Shown: piece by piece, positions 15,207 through 24,091 of the stretch | Layout of the letters: every line of letters begins with the position of its first letter | How positions within the stretch are numbered: position 1 is the first letter of the stretch | Assembly: GCA_016716365.1 (NCBI GenBank) | Contig: JADJWM010000008.1 | Location: 1 to 24,157 of the forward strand | Length of the DNA stretch: 24,157 bases | Origin: Chloracidobacterium sp. | GTDB lineage: Bacteria > Acidobacteriota > Blastocatellia > Pyrinomonadales > Pyrinomonadaceae | Reading direction: 5' to 3' | Notes under the pieces: generated by a model | What the model saw: only the letters and a program-made list of their open reading frames with translations | What the model was told of the DNA's origin: nothing | Database searches by the model: none | Program-made: the position numbers and the translations under genes

Positions 15207-17447
15207 TTATTTGACAACGCGATAGACCGTTCCCCGCCAGATGACGATGACCTCTTCGCCGATCGACAGATACCGCGCCAGTTCGGGATTCTCGGCCGCA
15301 AGGTCGAGATATTCGCGGCTCGCGAATCGCACTGTCACCTCTCGCAATTTCGATCCTTCTTCGAATGCGGAATCGACCCAGACTGTTCCTTTACGTACGA
15401 AATTCTTGCTCCCAAAGAAGCGGTTATTCTCGGAATCGTCGATCAGGATCTTTTCGCGAGCGTCCTTTTTCTTTTCCTCAAAAATGGTTGAATTGGTCCG
15501 CATAGCATTCTGTCTGACGCTCATCGTCACGGCACCCGCACCGCTGCGTTCGGCCATCTTCGCCGGAGCGGCGGCCGCAAGGTCGCTGAGCTGGGAGCGG
15601 TTCGTCACCGATGTGACTGAGCCGTCGGTGGCGAGATATGACGTGTACGGGGTCACAAGCCCGAATCGCAGGCCGAGTTCGATGATCTCGTCCTTCAACT
15701 CCTTGCTTTCACCGTTGATCCTCACTTGTTCAACCAGCCATCCGACACGCCGGCTCGCCCACAGACGCGGAAGAAACTCGTTCTCGGCGGCCCTGATAGG
15801 GATCGAAAGGCCGGGGTAACGGAAGGTCTTCGACTGGCCGCCGACGCTGCCCGTGAGACGGATGACGGCGTCGTCGAGGTCGGCCGAATTTCGGTATCGC
15901 CCGATCATCGTGATCTGCATCCCTTTGAAGAGATCGCCGGGTTTCCGAGGATAGACCAGGTCGGCATCTATTCGGCCGAGATCGATCTCGATGTCGGACA
16001 ACACTGGCGAACTCACCCGCTCGAAGAAATTCGAGACCTTCACCTCAAGGTCTTCCTTCGGCTGGACGTAATCGGAGATCCCCGAATTGTCGGAGCCCAA
16101 TTTGTCGAGAAGCAACGTATTTACATCGTAACCGAAACCGAATGGGAAGATCCGGATGTCCGCTTTTTTGGACGAACGGAGATTTTCAAGGATCTTCTCG
16201 ACGTTCCGCTCGCCGACCGTCGGCAAGCCGTCCGTCATGAAAACTAACATTCCTGGTGGGCCGCTGTCCGTGAATTGACGAACGGCCGCGACCAAGGCGT
16301 CGTTGATATTTGTTCCGCCGGAAGGGCGAAGCTTCGACACAAATTCCTCGGCCCTACGCTTACCCGCAGCATCGGCCTGCACCAACCCGCTCTCCATCAG
16401 CGATTCTTCTCCCGCAAAGCCGATGACGTTGAAACGATCGTCGCCGTCGAGCGACCTTATGCCGAAAAGCAGGGCTGCCCGGGCTTTGTCCATTTTGCCC
16501 TCGTCCGACATCGACCCGCTCGTATCCAGGACGAACACGATGTCCTTGCTTATCCGTCTGGCGTCGGCATCTTCGGCCCTCGGCGAGAGCATCAGCATGA
16601 AGTAGCCGTCCTTTCCGGGCTCCCGATGGGTCAGAAGCGAGATACCCAGTTCCTCGCCGCCGAGCCCGTAGAACAAGCTGAGATCGTTGTCGTTGTCTGA
16701 GGACTCGAAAGTAACGACCGACGCCTCCCCGCTGCCCTGTTTGGCTTCGATCTTGTGCGTTGGCGAGTAGATATTCCTAACCGGCTGCTTGGCCTCGATG
16801 GTTATCTTGCCGGAGATGGTGCCGAAACTTTGCGGCGGAGCCGGCCGGCGGCTTTCGATCTCGCGAGGCCCGCGGCGCCAAAGGTTCCGGCCCGTGCCAA
16901 GCGGATAACGATAGGCGATCGTGCCTGAATCGGCTTTGAGCACCTGTGTGTATCGAAGTTCGATCTTCTTGTCGGAGTGCGGCGGGATCGGGAAGATCGA
17001 AGCCTGCAGAAGGTTCTTGCCCGCGTATTCCAGCAGGCCGGGATCGCGCTGGCGCATCACGATCTCGTCATAGATCCGGCGGGCCTCGTCACGCGGCCTT
17101 ACTTCGCCAGCAAGCCGTTTCCCGTTTTCCCAGATCGCGAATTCCACTATCGAAGCGTCCGACGGCAGCGGAAAGAAGTAAGTCCCCTCCAAAGTGAATG
17201 CCGTGTCGTTGCGAAAAACTTGTTCCACGTGAGTGGTGGCGACCTGGCCGACGATCTTCGTGTCCAAAGTGATCGACTTCACCGGAAGAGCCACCGGCAG
17301 CGGTAACGGCCTCGGCATTATCGGCGGTCGGCATGGACGCCGGTCGCAAACGATCGGAACGATCACGCCTTGGGCAGAGGCCTGCGCAGGCAGGATCACA
17401 GTAAGAAAAGCAGCAAGGAACGACAGGATGATCACACAAGATTTCAT
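15207..17447 (-). CDS. secreted VIT and von Willebrand factor A domain protein
   Basis: This 746-residue protein begins MKSCVIILSFLAAFLTVILP with a signal peptide cleaved after QASA. A proline-rich linker (RPPIMPRPLPLPVALPV) leads to a VIT domain at about residues 40-165 (THVEQVFRNDTAFTLEGTYF and FPLPSDASIVEFAIWENGKR). A VWA domain follows with a complete MIDAS: D308-T-S310-G-S312, T379 in GGTNINDAL and D406 in MTDGLP. The pairing resembles inter-alpha-trypsin inhibitor heavy chains; bacterial members bind a divalent metal and probably protein partners. There is no C-terminal sorting motif or membrane anchor, so it is likely periplasmic or released. ATG 17447 follows GGGGAAG by six bases; the frame is open further upstream to 17624, but that part lacks signal-peptide character. 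A 15-bp palindrome lies about 73 bases upstream. Confidence 0.92.
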   Translation of the reverse strand: MKSCVIILSFLAAFLTVILPAQASAQGVIVPIVCDRRPCRPPIMPRPLPLPVALPVKSITLDTKIVGQVATTHVEQVFRNDTAFTLEGTYFFPLPSDASIVEFAIWENGKRLAGEVRPRDEARRIYDEIVMRQRDPGLLEYAGKNLLQASIFPIPPHSDKKIELRYTQVLKADSGTIAYRYPLGTGRNLWRRGPREIESRRPAPPQSFGTISGKITIEAKQPVRNIYSPTHKIEAKQGSGEASVVTFESSDNDNDLSLFYGLGGEELGISLLTHREPGKDGYFMLMLSPRAEDADARRISKDIVFVLDTSGSMSDEGKMDKARAALLFGIRSLDGDDRFNVIGFAGEESLMESGLVQADAAGKRRAEEFVSKLRPSGGTNINDALVAAVRQFTDSGPPGMLVFMTDGLPTVGERNVEKILENLRSSKKADIRIFPFGFGYDVNTLLLDKLGSDNSGISDYVQPKEDLEVKVSNFFERVSSPVLSDIEIDLGRIDADLVYPRKPGDLFKGMQITMIGRYRNSADLDDAVIRLTGSVGGQSKTFRYPGLSIPIRAAENEFLPRLWASRRVGWLVEQVRINGESKELKDEIIELGLRFGLVTPYTSYLATDGSVTSVTNRSQLSDLAAAAPAKMAERSGAGAVTMSVRQNAMRTNSTIFEEKKKDAREKILIDDSENNRFFGSKNFVRKGTVWVDSAFEEGSKLREVTVRFASREYLDLAAENPELARYLSIGEEVIVIWRGTVYRVVK

Positions 17448-17519
17448 AGACACTTCCCCGGAGAGAGCATTTTTGGTTTGACCGTATAAGATCGACTGAC
17501 AAAGAGAGAACGCGCGGGC

Positions 17520-17534
17520 TGCAAGCCGCTTGCA
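17520..17534. promoter_or_regulatory. 15-bp perfect palindrome upstream of the VIT-VWA gene
   Basis: TGCAAGCCGCTTGCA has 7-base arms that are exact reverse complements around one C. It sits about 73 bases upstream of the VIT-VWA start and about 30 bases after the preceding terminator, where an operator would be expected. No flanking promoter hexamers are convincing. Confidence 0.35.
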
Positions 17535-17555
17535 TGGATTGTTGCGGACCGATCC

Positions 17556-17592
17556 GCCAAAACGAGAAAGGCCCGCAAAAAACGGGCCCTTC
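17556..17592 (-). terminator. rho-independent terminator after the coiled-coil protein gene
   Basis: On the minus strand GGGCCCG and CGGGCC form a stem around a T-rich loop (about 17569-17589), followed by TTTCTCGTTTT. It begins about 55 bases after the stop at 17647. It separates the coiled-coil gene pair from the VIT-VWA gene downstream. Confidence 0.7.
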
Positions 17593-17646
17593 AAACTCGA
17601 ACTGTCGGCTTCTCCGGTCCGCAAAGTTCGGTCCCGGAACTTTGAT

Positions 17647-18360
17647 CTATTTGTCCGGATGGTCGGTCAGCGCTGCCTCGATCTCTTTTTCCAGTTTGAC
17701 CCTTAGCCGTTCGACAAGGCTCTCGGACCGCTGCAGGTTTTGGTCGAGTGTGAGCTTCGATTTTTGGATCTCGGCGAGGAACGCCTGAAGGTTGGTCTTT
17801 TCAACCTCAAGCTGCTTCTTTTTCAGGTCGCGGAGAGCCTCGGGGCGAAGAGACCCAGCAAAGGCGACCTCGCGCTCGATGGCTTCCGGCCGCATGTTGG
17901 TTTCGATCAGGTCGAGCTTTGTCTTGACGGTATTTTCCTTCTCCATCATGTCGAAAAGCTGCTTTCGAAGCGACTCAGACCGCTGTTCGGCCCGGTTCAG
18001 GATATCCAGATTCATCAGAAGCCGCTTCTGTTTTTCATCCTGATCGTTCTTCTTGACGGCTTCAAGGCCTTCGATCCTCGCGCGGAGTTCCGTAATTATC
18101 CGGGCGTTCTCAGCGGCGGCAGGATCGCGATCCTCGGGCTTCTGCGGTTGTTTCGGATCGAGATCGGGGAAATCCGAAGCCCTGCTTATCACCTGGGCCT
18201 CGCTCGGCGTCGGTGTCGGAGTGCTGGCCGGAACGAGGGCCGGTGTCCGCTCTGCCCGCATTCCCTGTCCGCTCATAGCGGCCGCGGAGAGAATAAAGCA
18301 CATACAGGCGGCCGACACGATGATCGATCCGGTTCTCGGGGATTTTCCAGTACTTTTCAT
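17647..18360 (-). CDS. exported or membrane-anchored coiled-coil protein of unknown function
   Basis: I do not recognise a family for this 237-residue protein. It starts MKSTGKSPRTGSIIVSAACM with a hydrophobic segment at about residues 11-32 that could be a signal peptide or membrane anchor. A short TPTPTP linker follows (near residue 50). From about residue 78 to the end it is almost entirely charged heptad-like helix, for example AENARIITELRARIEGLEAV and RSESLRKQLFDMMEKENTV, ending LEKEIEAALTDHPDK. This predicts a long coiled coil in the periplasm. GGAGG lies nine bases before ATG 18360. The start is only four bases after the stop of the small membrane protein gene, so the two are likely translationally coupled. 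A terminator follows. The frame remains open upstream to 18456 but overlaps the upstream gene there. Confidence 0.75.
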   Translation of the reverse strand: MKSTGKSPRTGSIIVSAACMCFILSAAAMSGQGMRAERTPALVPASTPTPTPSEAQVISRASDFPDLDPKQPQKPEDRDPAAAENARIITELRARIEGLEAVKKNDQDEKQKRLLMNLDILNRAEQRSESLRKQLFDMMEKENTVKTKLDLIETNMRPEAIEREVAFAGSLRPEALRDLKKKQLEVEKTNLQAFLAEIQKSKLTLDQNLQRSESLVERLRVKLEKEIEAALTDHPDK

Positions 18361-18364
18361 ATCG

Positions 18365-18628
18365 TTAAGCCTCCTTCGAGTCCTTGTCAGGGATAAAATC
18401 GCCCCTGAACAACTCGACGGCGTTCTTTGCCAGTCCAACGAATGGGATCGCGTCAAGCCCTGAATTCGCGAGCCCGCCGACCAGCCCTTTTTGCCGAATA
18501 TCTGAGCCGACGAGTATCACGACGACGGCCGTTCCGCCAAACGGCACCATCTTAAGGGTCCGCTTCGCGATCTGCCATCCGCCGGCATGCACGACCTTCC
18601 GTGCGAGAGTTGGTTTTTTCTTTGCCAT
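18365..18628 (-). CDS. small basic membrane protein, unknown function
   Basis: This 87-residue product begins MAKKKPTLARKVVHAGGWQI, a strongly basic N-terminus. A hydrophobic stretch follows (VPFGGTAVVVILVGSDI, about residues 28-44), then a second weakly hydrophobic, glycine-rich stretch (GLVGGLANSGLDAIPFVGLA, about 48-68), and an acidic tail. It could be a one- or two-pass inner-membrane protein. No Shine-Dalgarno is obvious before ATG 18628. It shares an operon with the coiled-coil protein (four-base gap), suggesting that the two proteins act together. It diverges from the ABC ATPase-like gene across 94 bases in which I see no clear promoter. Confidence 0.6.
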   Translation of the reverse strand: MAKKKPTLARKVVHAGGWQIAKRTLKMVPFGGTAVVVILVGSDIRQKGLVGGLANSGLDAIPFVGLAKNAVELFRGDFIPDKDSKEA

Positions 18629-18722
18629 CAGTTAAAGGTCTTTGCTTGCTTTATTGAGATGACAACAGCATACTCAGATTTGCACGTTTCTTTTCCCGGA
18701 AAGTTCCCTCGATACGTCGGTT

Positions 18723-19691
18723 ATGCCTCTGAAGGTCTCGACTATTTCTAAACGCTTTTCGAATAAATGGGCCCTGAAAGACGTGACCTTTGAGGCCGCC
18801 GACGGCGAGATCTTCGGGTTCTGCGGACCGGCCGGGAGCGGAAGATCGGTCCTGCTGAAGATCATTGCCGGAAAGTTGACGCCGAGCGGGGGCAGCACCG
18901 TTCTCCTCCCGGACGAACCTTCAGGTCACTCTTCGTCGAACCAACCCTTTTATGTTTCTGACGATCGCTCCGAAGCAGGTTTATTTGGCCGCTTATTTGG
19001 GGTTGGCAAGTCTCGGCGCCTATCGCCCGACGAGGTTAGCAAAACCACCTACGAGGCCGTCCGCTCTCCGGCAAAGCTTATCATATTCGACGAGATTTTC
19101 GAGCGCCTTGGCCCAAACGAATCGCGAAAGCAGTTTCGTGCGCTTCGGGCGGCCGCTGCCGAAGCGCAAAAGGTTATTGTCATTTCATCATCGCGTTTTG
19201 AACTGCTTGCGGAGGTTTGCGACCGGATCGCCGTCCTCTCCGACGGCGAGATCATCCAGGTCGGCCCACCCGAAGAGCTTTACAACATTCCGGAGAACGC
19301 CTCGGTCGCCGAAACAACAGGCCGTATAAACTTGATCGAGGCTCGGCGTTTGAGCTCGTCCAAGGACGATCATCCGGAATTTCAAACGATCGTGGGCTCG
19401 CACCGGATCACGGCTGAAAGACCGAAGGGGCGACGGCTTGCGCCGTTAAATCGGAATGTTCAGTTGGGGATCAGGCCAGAGAATATCTCGATAGCGTTCG
19501 GGGCTTCGTTTCCCGAGGACAACAGCCTAAAAGCCGTCCTCGAAGACATCAGGTTTTGTGGTTCCGAGACGCTCGTCGATTGCAATGCGGACGGCTTATC
19601 ACTCACCGTTGCTGTCCGCCGGCTCGTCGGCCTGGACGTCGGGAATGAATGCGTTCTCGGGCTTCCGCCGGAGCGAATAATTCTGCTGTAA
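18723..19691 (+). CDS. degenerate MalK-like ABC ATPase with TOBE domain
   Basis: The 322-residue protein keeps the order of a sugar-type importer ATPase: WALKDVTFEAADGEIFGFCG, a P-loop, a Walker B (LIIFDE, Asp about 123), CDRIAVLSDGEIIQVGPPEE, and a C-terminal TOBE domain (QLGIRPENISIAF onward, about 240-322). Key elements are altered. The P-loop is GPAGSGRS, with Arg41 where the catalytic Lys belongs. Only 82 residues separate it from the Walker B Asp instead of about 115. No LSGGQ signature or clear Q-loop is present, and the H-loop His is replaced by Ser near 156. The frame is open throughout with no sign of frameshift, so this looks like real divergence. It probably cannot hydrolyse ATP and may be a regulatory or structural pseudo-ATPase. 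No permease is adjacent. The start lacks a clear ribosome-binding site but fits the domain start. Confidence 0.82.
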   Translation: MPLKVSTISKRFSNKWALKDVTFEAADGEIFGFCGPAGSGRSVLLKIIAGKLTPSGGSTVLLPDEPSGHSSSNQPFYVSDDRSEAGLFGRLFGVGKSRRLSPDEVSKTTYEAVRSPAKLIIFDEIFERLGPNESRKQFRALRAAAAEAQKVIVISSSRFELLAEVCDRIAVLSDGEIIQVGPPEELYNIPENASVAETTGRINLIEARRLSSSKDDHPEFQTIVGSHRITAERPKGRRLAPLNRNVQLGIRPENISIAFGASFPEDNSLKAVLEDIRFCGSETLVDCNADGLSLTVAVRRLVGLDVGNECVLGLPPERIILL

Positions 19692-19710
19692 GATCGAAGG
19701 CGGCGAACCG

Positions 19711-22361
19711 TCAGGGCCCGCCGCTCGTTGCAACAAAGTTCAGGCTGCTCGTATTTCCCGTCACAGATTCCGATTTCTGATCAAAGATATACCGCTTTGC
19801 AGAGATGTTGAAGATATAGCTTTGGCCCCCGGCGACATTCGTGAACGTGTAGTAGCCGAGATGATTGGTGAGTGTCTCGCGAACTACGCCGCCGGCCCCG
19901 GTCATTCGCACCTTCGCCATCCCGATGCCGCGTCCGTTCGTCGACGTGACCCGGCCTGATACTGTGTGGAAACTCTGGCCCGGGTCGGCCGAGTAATTGT
20001 AGATGACGAGGGCGAAGTTCTGGTCGGTCGGATCGCCGTTATTCAAGACGCCGTCGCCGTTCAGTGCCGTTGCCGTGATGGTAACGGTTATCGCGCTTCC
20101 CGCAGGGATTCCTGCCGGGAGGAAAACATTCTCGACATTGTTCTTATTATCTGCTGTGCCGCCGCCGACCGAAACCCGTTCGAAAATACGTTTCCTTTAT
20201 AAACCACCCCGCCGACGGTCACTGTAGGTCCAGGTTATTGACCAATGCGGGATCGGAAACTCCGGGCAGGTCGGTCAAGCCAGGGTGACGCGAAGCGGCT
20301 TGGAACCGTCACCCAACGCTCCCGGTGATCCGGGACCGTGTCCCGTTTCCGGCAAGACAACTTCCTCGTTCATTCGCTTCATCCCGACGCCCGTGTTCAG
20401 CATGAATTTCATGTTCGGACGGCCCCAGCCTTCGCTGCCGTTCGGGATCCGGGCACCGGCATTCGCACCATTCATGTCCAGTGCGGAATTGATAAGCGCG
20501 GCCCGGACAAGAGACGGGAATGGCCGCTGGTTGAAATTGCTGGCATACCACCAACTTGCAAACACGGCCGAGACACCCGTGATGTTTGCGGCCGAATGAA
20601 GTCCGCTGCTCCATCGGTGGGCCGAATCGATGTTGCCGTTCAACGTGTTCGGGCCTGAACGGCCGCCGGTTACCGCCGTGCCGGGAGCAACGACATCCGG
20701 TTTGATGCGCCCGTCGGCCGTCGGCCCGCGGCTCGAATCTACCGCGAGGTCGTCGATGTTGTCGGCAAAGCTCCACCTTTATCGTACGCCAGCTTTCCGG
20801 AATTCCCGACGACTATCAGGTTTTTGCCGCTTTTGGCTGGGTAAGGCCGACCGCCCCTTCGTTGCCGGCCGAGAAGATCGACGTGATCCGGATCGACCGT
20901 TCCGGCCGCCAGGCATCCTGGACGAAACCGTCGAACTGGGCCTCCAACAGGCCGTAAGTGTTTCCATTTACGCCGCTTCCCCAACTGTTATTGCTGATCA
21001 AGGCATGCGTGCCGCTTGGGCCGGGCGTCGAAATGCTGTCGTTATAAACGTCCGCGTTCGAACCCGTGTAACCGCCCTTATTACGTGGTATGTTGACGAT
21101 TCCGGCACGAGGCGCTATGCCGCGGCCATAGATTGTAAAAAAGTCCGTCGAGCGGCCCGAACAGCGTCGATGAAGCGACCGGCGTTGCATTGAAATGGCC
21201 GTGGCCCGACGCTCCTGCGGTGGTCCCCCGCGACGGCCCGTTTACCGTGTTGAGTGAGGTCAGATAGAAGCCCCCGTCACCGGGAATCCCGATGCCATCG
21301 TCAACCACCGAGACAGTGATATTGGTGCCGTCCGCCCCGAATTGCGTCATTGGATCGTAGCCCGGACCGTGTATGATGGTCGGCTCGAAATAATTGCCGG
21401 CAAGGATACGGGCGGCTCGCTCGTCCTCGTTTCAGGACGCCTGATGTGCCTCGATACGACCCATCGGGCAGTTCAGCGATAACCTCGATGTCGTCAGGCT
21501 CACTTCGGCCTGGACCACATTGAAATAATTACTAGGCAGTCGGCTTGCCTGCAGGAAGCCTTTGGAAAAGTGGCCTCGGAATTCTTCGACGAACCTGTCG
21601 AGATCTGCTCTCGAAAAAACAGCGATGTCGAAAACTCCGGTCTTTCCCTTGGAGGTTTCGATGCCGCTGATCGCGTTCAGGCCTACTCCCTTTTCTGGCC
21701 GCTCTCCAACTGGTCGACAAGAACTTTCGATAGCTTTTGATCGGGTGTAACTGCCGATCCAGCGGACGCGCAGTGGTCGGCCAACCGAGCGATCGCGTCG
21801 CCGTCGCCGTAAACGAAATAGGCTTGATGGGGACGTATTGAAGTATTTCGATGCCGAATCGGCCGACATCGTTCAGCCATTCATCCGTCGGGGTGCCGCC
21901 GAACTGGACAATATAGTATCTTTCCCGTTCGACGCCGTTCCGGGGCCCAGCCGGGTGATCCCGTCAGTGCCTGCTTGAGCAGGGTCAAAGCTTGTTCCTG
22001 GAAGGTTTACAGTGGTCTCGACGGTCTGCTCATCCAGCCCGACGGTGTCAGCCATCACCGGGGTTCTTTGCGACGATCGCTGAACCTGCCGTAGTCCTGG
22101 ACGATCTTTGCCGAGCTTCCCTGCCTTCTGCCGGGCCTCGTCGCTATCGACCGAGATCCTTGCTAAGACCTTTGAATTATTGCGAATGGCAAGGCTCACG
22201 GAGTCCGAGCCGCGCAACTTAGAATCCTCCACTGCCTGTGCGGTCGGCAGACCGGCGTAAGCGGAAGAACGCTCGACCACGAGGTCCTCGTAAACCGTCA
22301 AGATGCTCGTGGAAATTACGATGGCCGCCAAAACGCTGCGGCCGTTCACAAGAATACCCAT
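19711..22361 (-). pseudogene. KP-43-like S8 subtilase with P-like and carboxypeptidase-regulatory domains, many frameshifts
   Basis: Coding traces run in all three minus frames. In order: MGILVNGRSVLAAIVISTSI (signal peptide or anchor, start set by AGGAG at 22372-22376); YYIVQFGGTPTDEWLNDVGR and HQAYFVYGDGDAIARLADH (pro-region); NITVSVVDDGIGIPG (catalytic Asp); GASGHGHFNATPVA (His); LISNNSWGSG; IFSAGNEGAVGL (oxyanion Asn); DSSRGPTADGRIKPDVVAPG; SSGLHSAANITGVSAVFAS (serine region, disturbed); LRVTLAW, VSDPALVNNLDL and NNVENVFLPAGIPAG (P-like beta domain); and a last Ig-like domain, VSGRVTSTNGRGIGMAKVRM to TGA 19711. At least ten shifts are needed. Several are repaired by one base in a short run, for example AAAAAC near 20820 and TTGGACC near 20278. 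Repaired length is about 880-890 residues. It would be a secreted endoprotease. Too many shifts exist to say whether the gene is alive. Confidence 0.8.
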
Positions 22362-22482
22362 TCCCAAAATTCTCCTACCCCGAGTAAATTTAAGTCTGAA
22401 CATTAAAAAACGCTAATTTACCATAATCTCCGCACCTTTTCTAGATGATTCCATACACACAGGCGGATCGGGTATACAGCTC

Positions 22483-22506
22483 GGCCCGGAAACAGCGCTC
22501 CGGGCC
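22483..22506. terminator. GC-rich hairpin between the OmpA-like and subtilase genes
   Basis: GGCCCGGA (22483-22490) and TCCGGGCC (22499-22506) form a perfect 8-bp stem with an 8-base loop. It lies 20 bases after the OmpA-like stop and about 120 bases before the subtilase start, both on the minus strand. There is no T-run on the minus side and only TTT on the plus side, so it may be a processing site or a weak terminator. Confidence 0.4.
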
Positions 22507-22525
22507 TTTGGATCTGGTTGAATTT

Positions 22526-24091
22526 TTAATCGTCAGTGTACAGCCTCAAATGTTTGGTGTGAAGATCCTGGACACGGCGGTTCTTCCCACGGTTCGCGTG
22601 GTCGTATTCGGGGACCACCGGGTCGTCCCTGCAAAACCTTTGGCCTCGACATTTCGCTGCAGGAACCCCAAAACCCGCCAATCGCTGTCCTATGATGCTC
22701 CTGACCGCTGACGCGTCAGGTCCATAAGCTCCTCGGCAGTGCCGCGGTTGTCGGTGTGCGATTCGATCGTCGGCCGGTAATCAGGATTATCAGAAGGGGC
22801 AGGCTATCGAACTGAGTTTTTGGTCGGCATTCGGCGCGAAATTCGACGAACGGATCGAAGACCAGAAATTCTCGAAGCGTAAGCACGGTCCTCGTTCGTT
22901 CTTGGCACGGCACCGAACCTCTTCAATGACTGCATCGGCTCAGGCTGGGCAGCCTCTATCCATCGATGCGCTGCTGCGGAGCCGCTGTTCCTCGGCGGCG
23001 CGCTGCTGGTTCTCGAGTCGTTTCCAAACGGGACTTCGCATTATCGGCCTCGACGCGGGTCCTACCGAGTTCTTCCTGAGCCGGCCGTTTCTCGGCCCGT
23101 AGCTCGCGGACCTGGCCTGCGTAATTCAGACTGTCGCGTTCGGCAAGCTCCCGGTTGCGGGTCTCGGCCGCCAACTGGCTCTTAAGGTTGTTTATTTCGT
23201 CCTGCGCATCCTGATAACGGTTTCCGCGGCCCCCTCATCTCGGCGTCCGTACGCGACTGTTCATTCGCTTGGCACGGGCTTCGCCCTCATCATTGCGGTT
23301 GTCTCCGCTCTGACCGCCGCGCTTATTGCCTGTCGTGCGGCGATGTCGTCGATTCTTCAGGCCGATCGGCCCGCCAGAGTGTCTTCGGCGTTCGTCATTA
23401 GCGCGACCGCCTCCTGCAAACTCGACGGTTGCGTCACGCTCGGCTCCAGCAAACCGGGCCAACGACGGCCTGCTTGGCCTGCAGGATCGTCGACGGCGTC
23501 TTCGCATAATCGACCTCGGCGATGCTCCGGCGTGCGAAGCGTCGCGGAAAAATTCGCTCGAATTGCCGAAATATTGGATGTCGACGGCGTGGTGTCTATC
23601 GTCTTTCCGGACCGTGCGTAGGGGCTGAGATTCTCGAGCATGATCTCCTGGCTCGGCCTTGGGACCAAAAAATGAGGCTCGGCCGTGATCGAGCGCGAAG
23701 GTCTGGAGCTTCGTTGCTGACCTCGATACGAGAATCGAATTCGAAGAATCCGCGACGCTTGATCTCCCGAGATTGTCCACCTGGCCGTCGGGCGAGATCG
23801 CCCGACACGTAGGTCGCATATCAGCGCCGAGTTCGAACGGGCGAGGCATCTTTGAAAACGCTCAAGTCGATCTCTGGTGCCCGTTCCGGCTTGTCCGCCT
23901 TATCTTTGCCTCACCCTTCATCTTGGGAAAACGGGTCGTTCCCCTGAATTGCACGAACACCTGTTCGTCCAGCGGGGAAAAAGTAATAGCCGTCGTTCTT
24001 CGGGCAATGTCTACCTGGGCGTTCACTGCCAGCCCCGGGAGAAATACCAAGACCAATGCGAAAGGATCGGGATGGCCGTTCGATCGTACAT
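22526..24091 (-). pseudogene. OmpA-family envelope protein with N-terminal beta domain and coiled coil, many frameshifts
   Basis: The start is ATG 24091, preceded by CGGAG. After one shift it reads ALVLVFLPGLAVNAQVDIAR, a signal peptide with NAQ cleavage. Then come DEQVFVQFRGTTRFPKMKGE, MPRPFELGAD, AISPDGQVDNLG, RRGFFEFDSRIEVS and PRPSQEIMLENLSPYARSGK, forming a beta-rich N-terminal domain (about 23600-24000). Next are ARFAGAERDATVEFA and EAVALMTNAEDTLA, then a coiled coil (AAETRNRELAERDSLNYAGQ and GRTRVEADNAKSRLE, about 22960-23330). The C-terminal domain has IESHTDNRGTAEELMDLTRQ, the peptidoglycan-binding OmpA_C motif, followed by EAKGFAGTT and NRRVQ. The reading switches frame at least ten times. 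The stop is placed at TAA 22526-22528. Repaired length is about 520-530 residues. The layout is, to my knowledge, common in Acidobacteriota, where it should link the outer membrane or periplasm to peptidoglycan. Confidence 0.75.

Noticed and set aside
18629..18722. Promoter for the ABC-like gene
   Set aside because: A TTGAGA hexamer occurs, but no -10 hexamer lies at a suitable distance.
22445..22711. Plus-strand open frame of 88 codons
   Set aside because: It overlaps the OmpA C-terminal coding trace on the minus strand and has no motif of its own.
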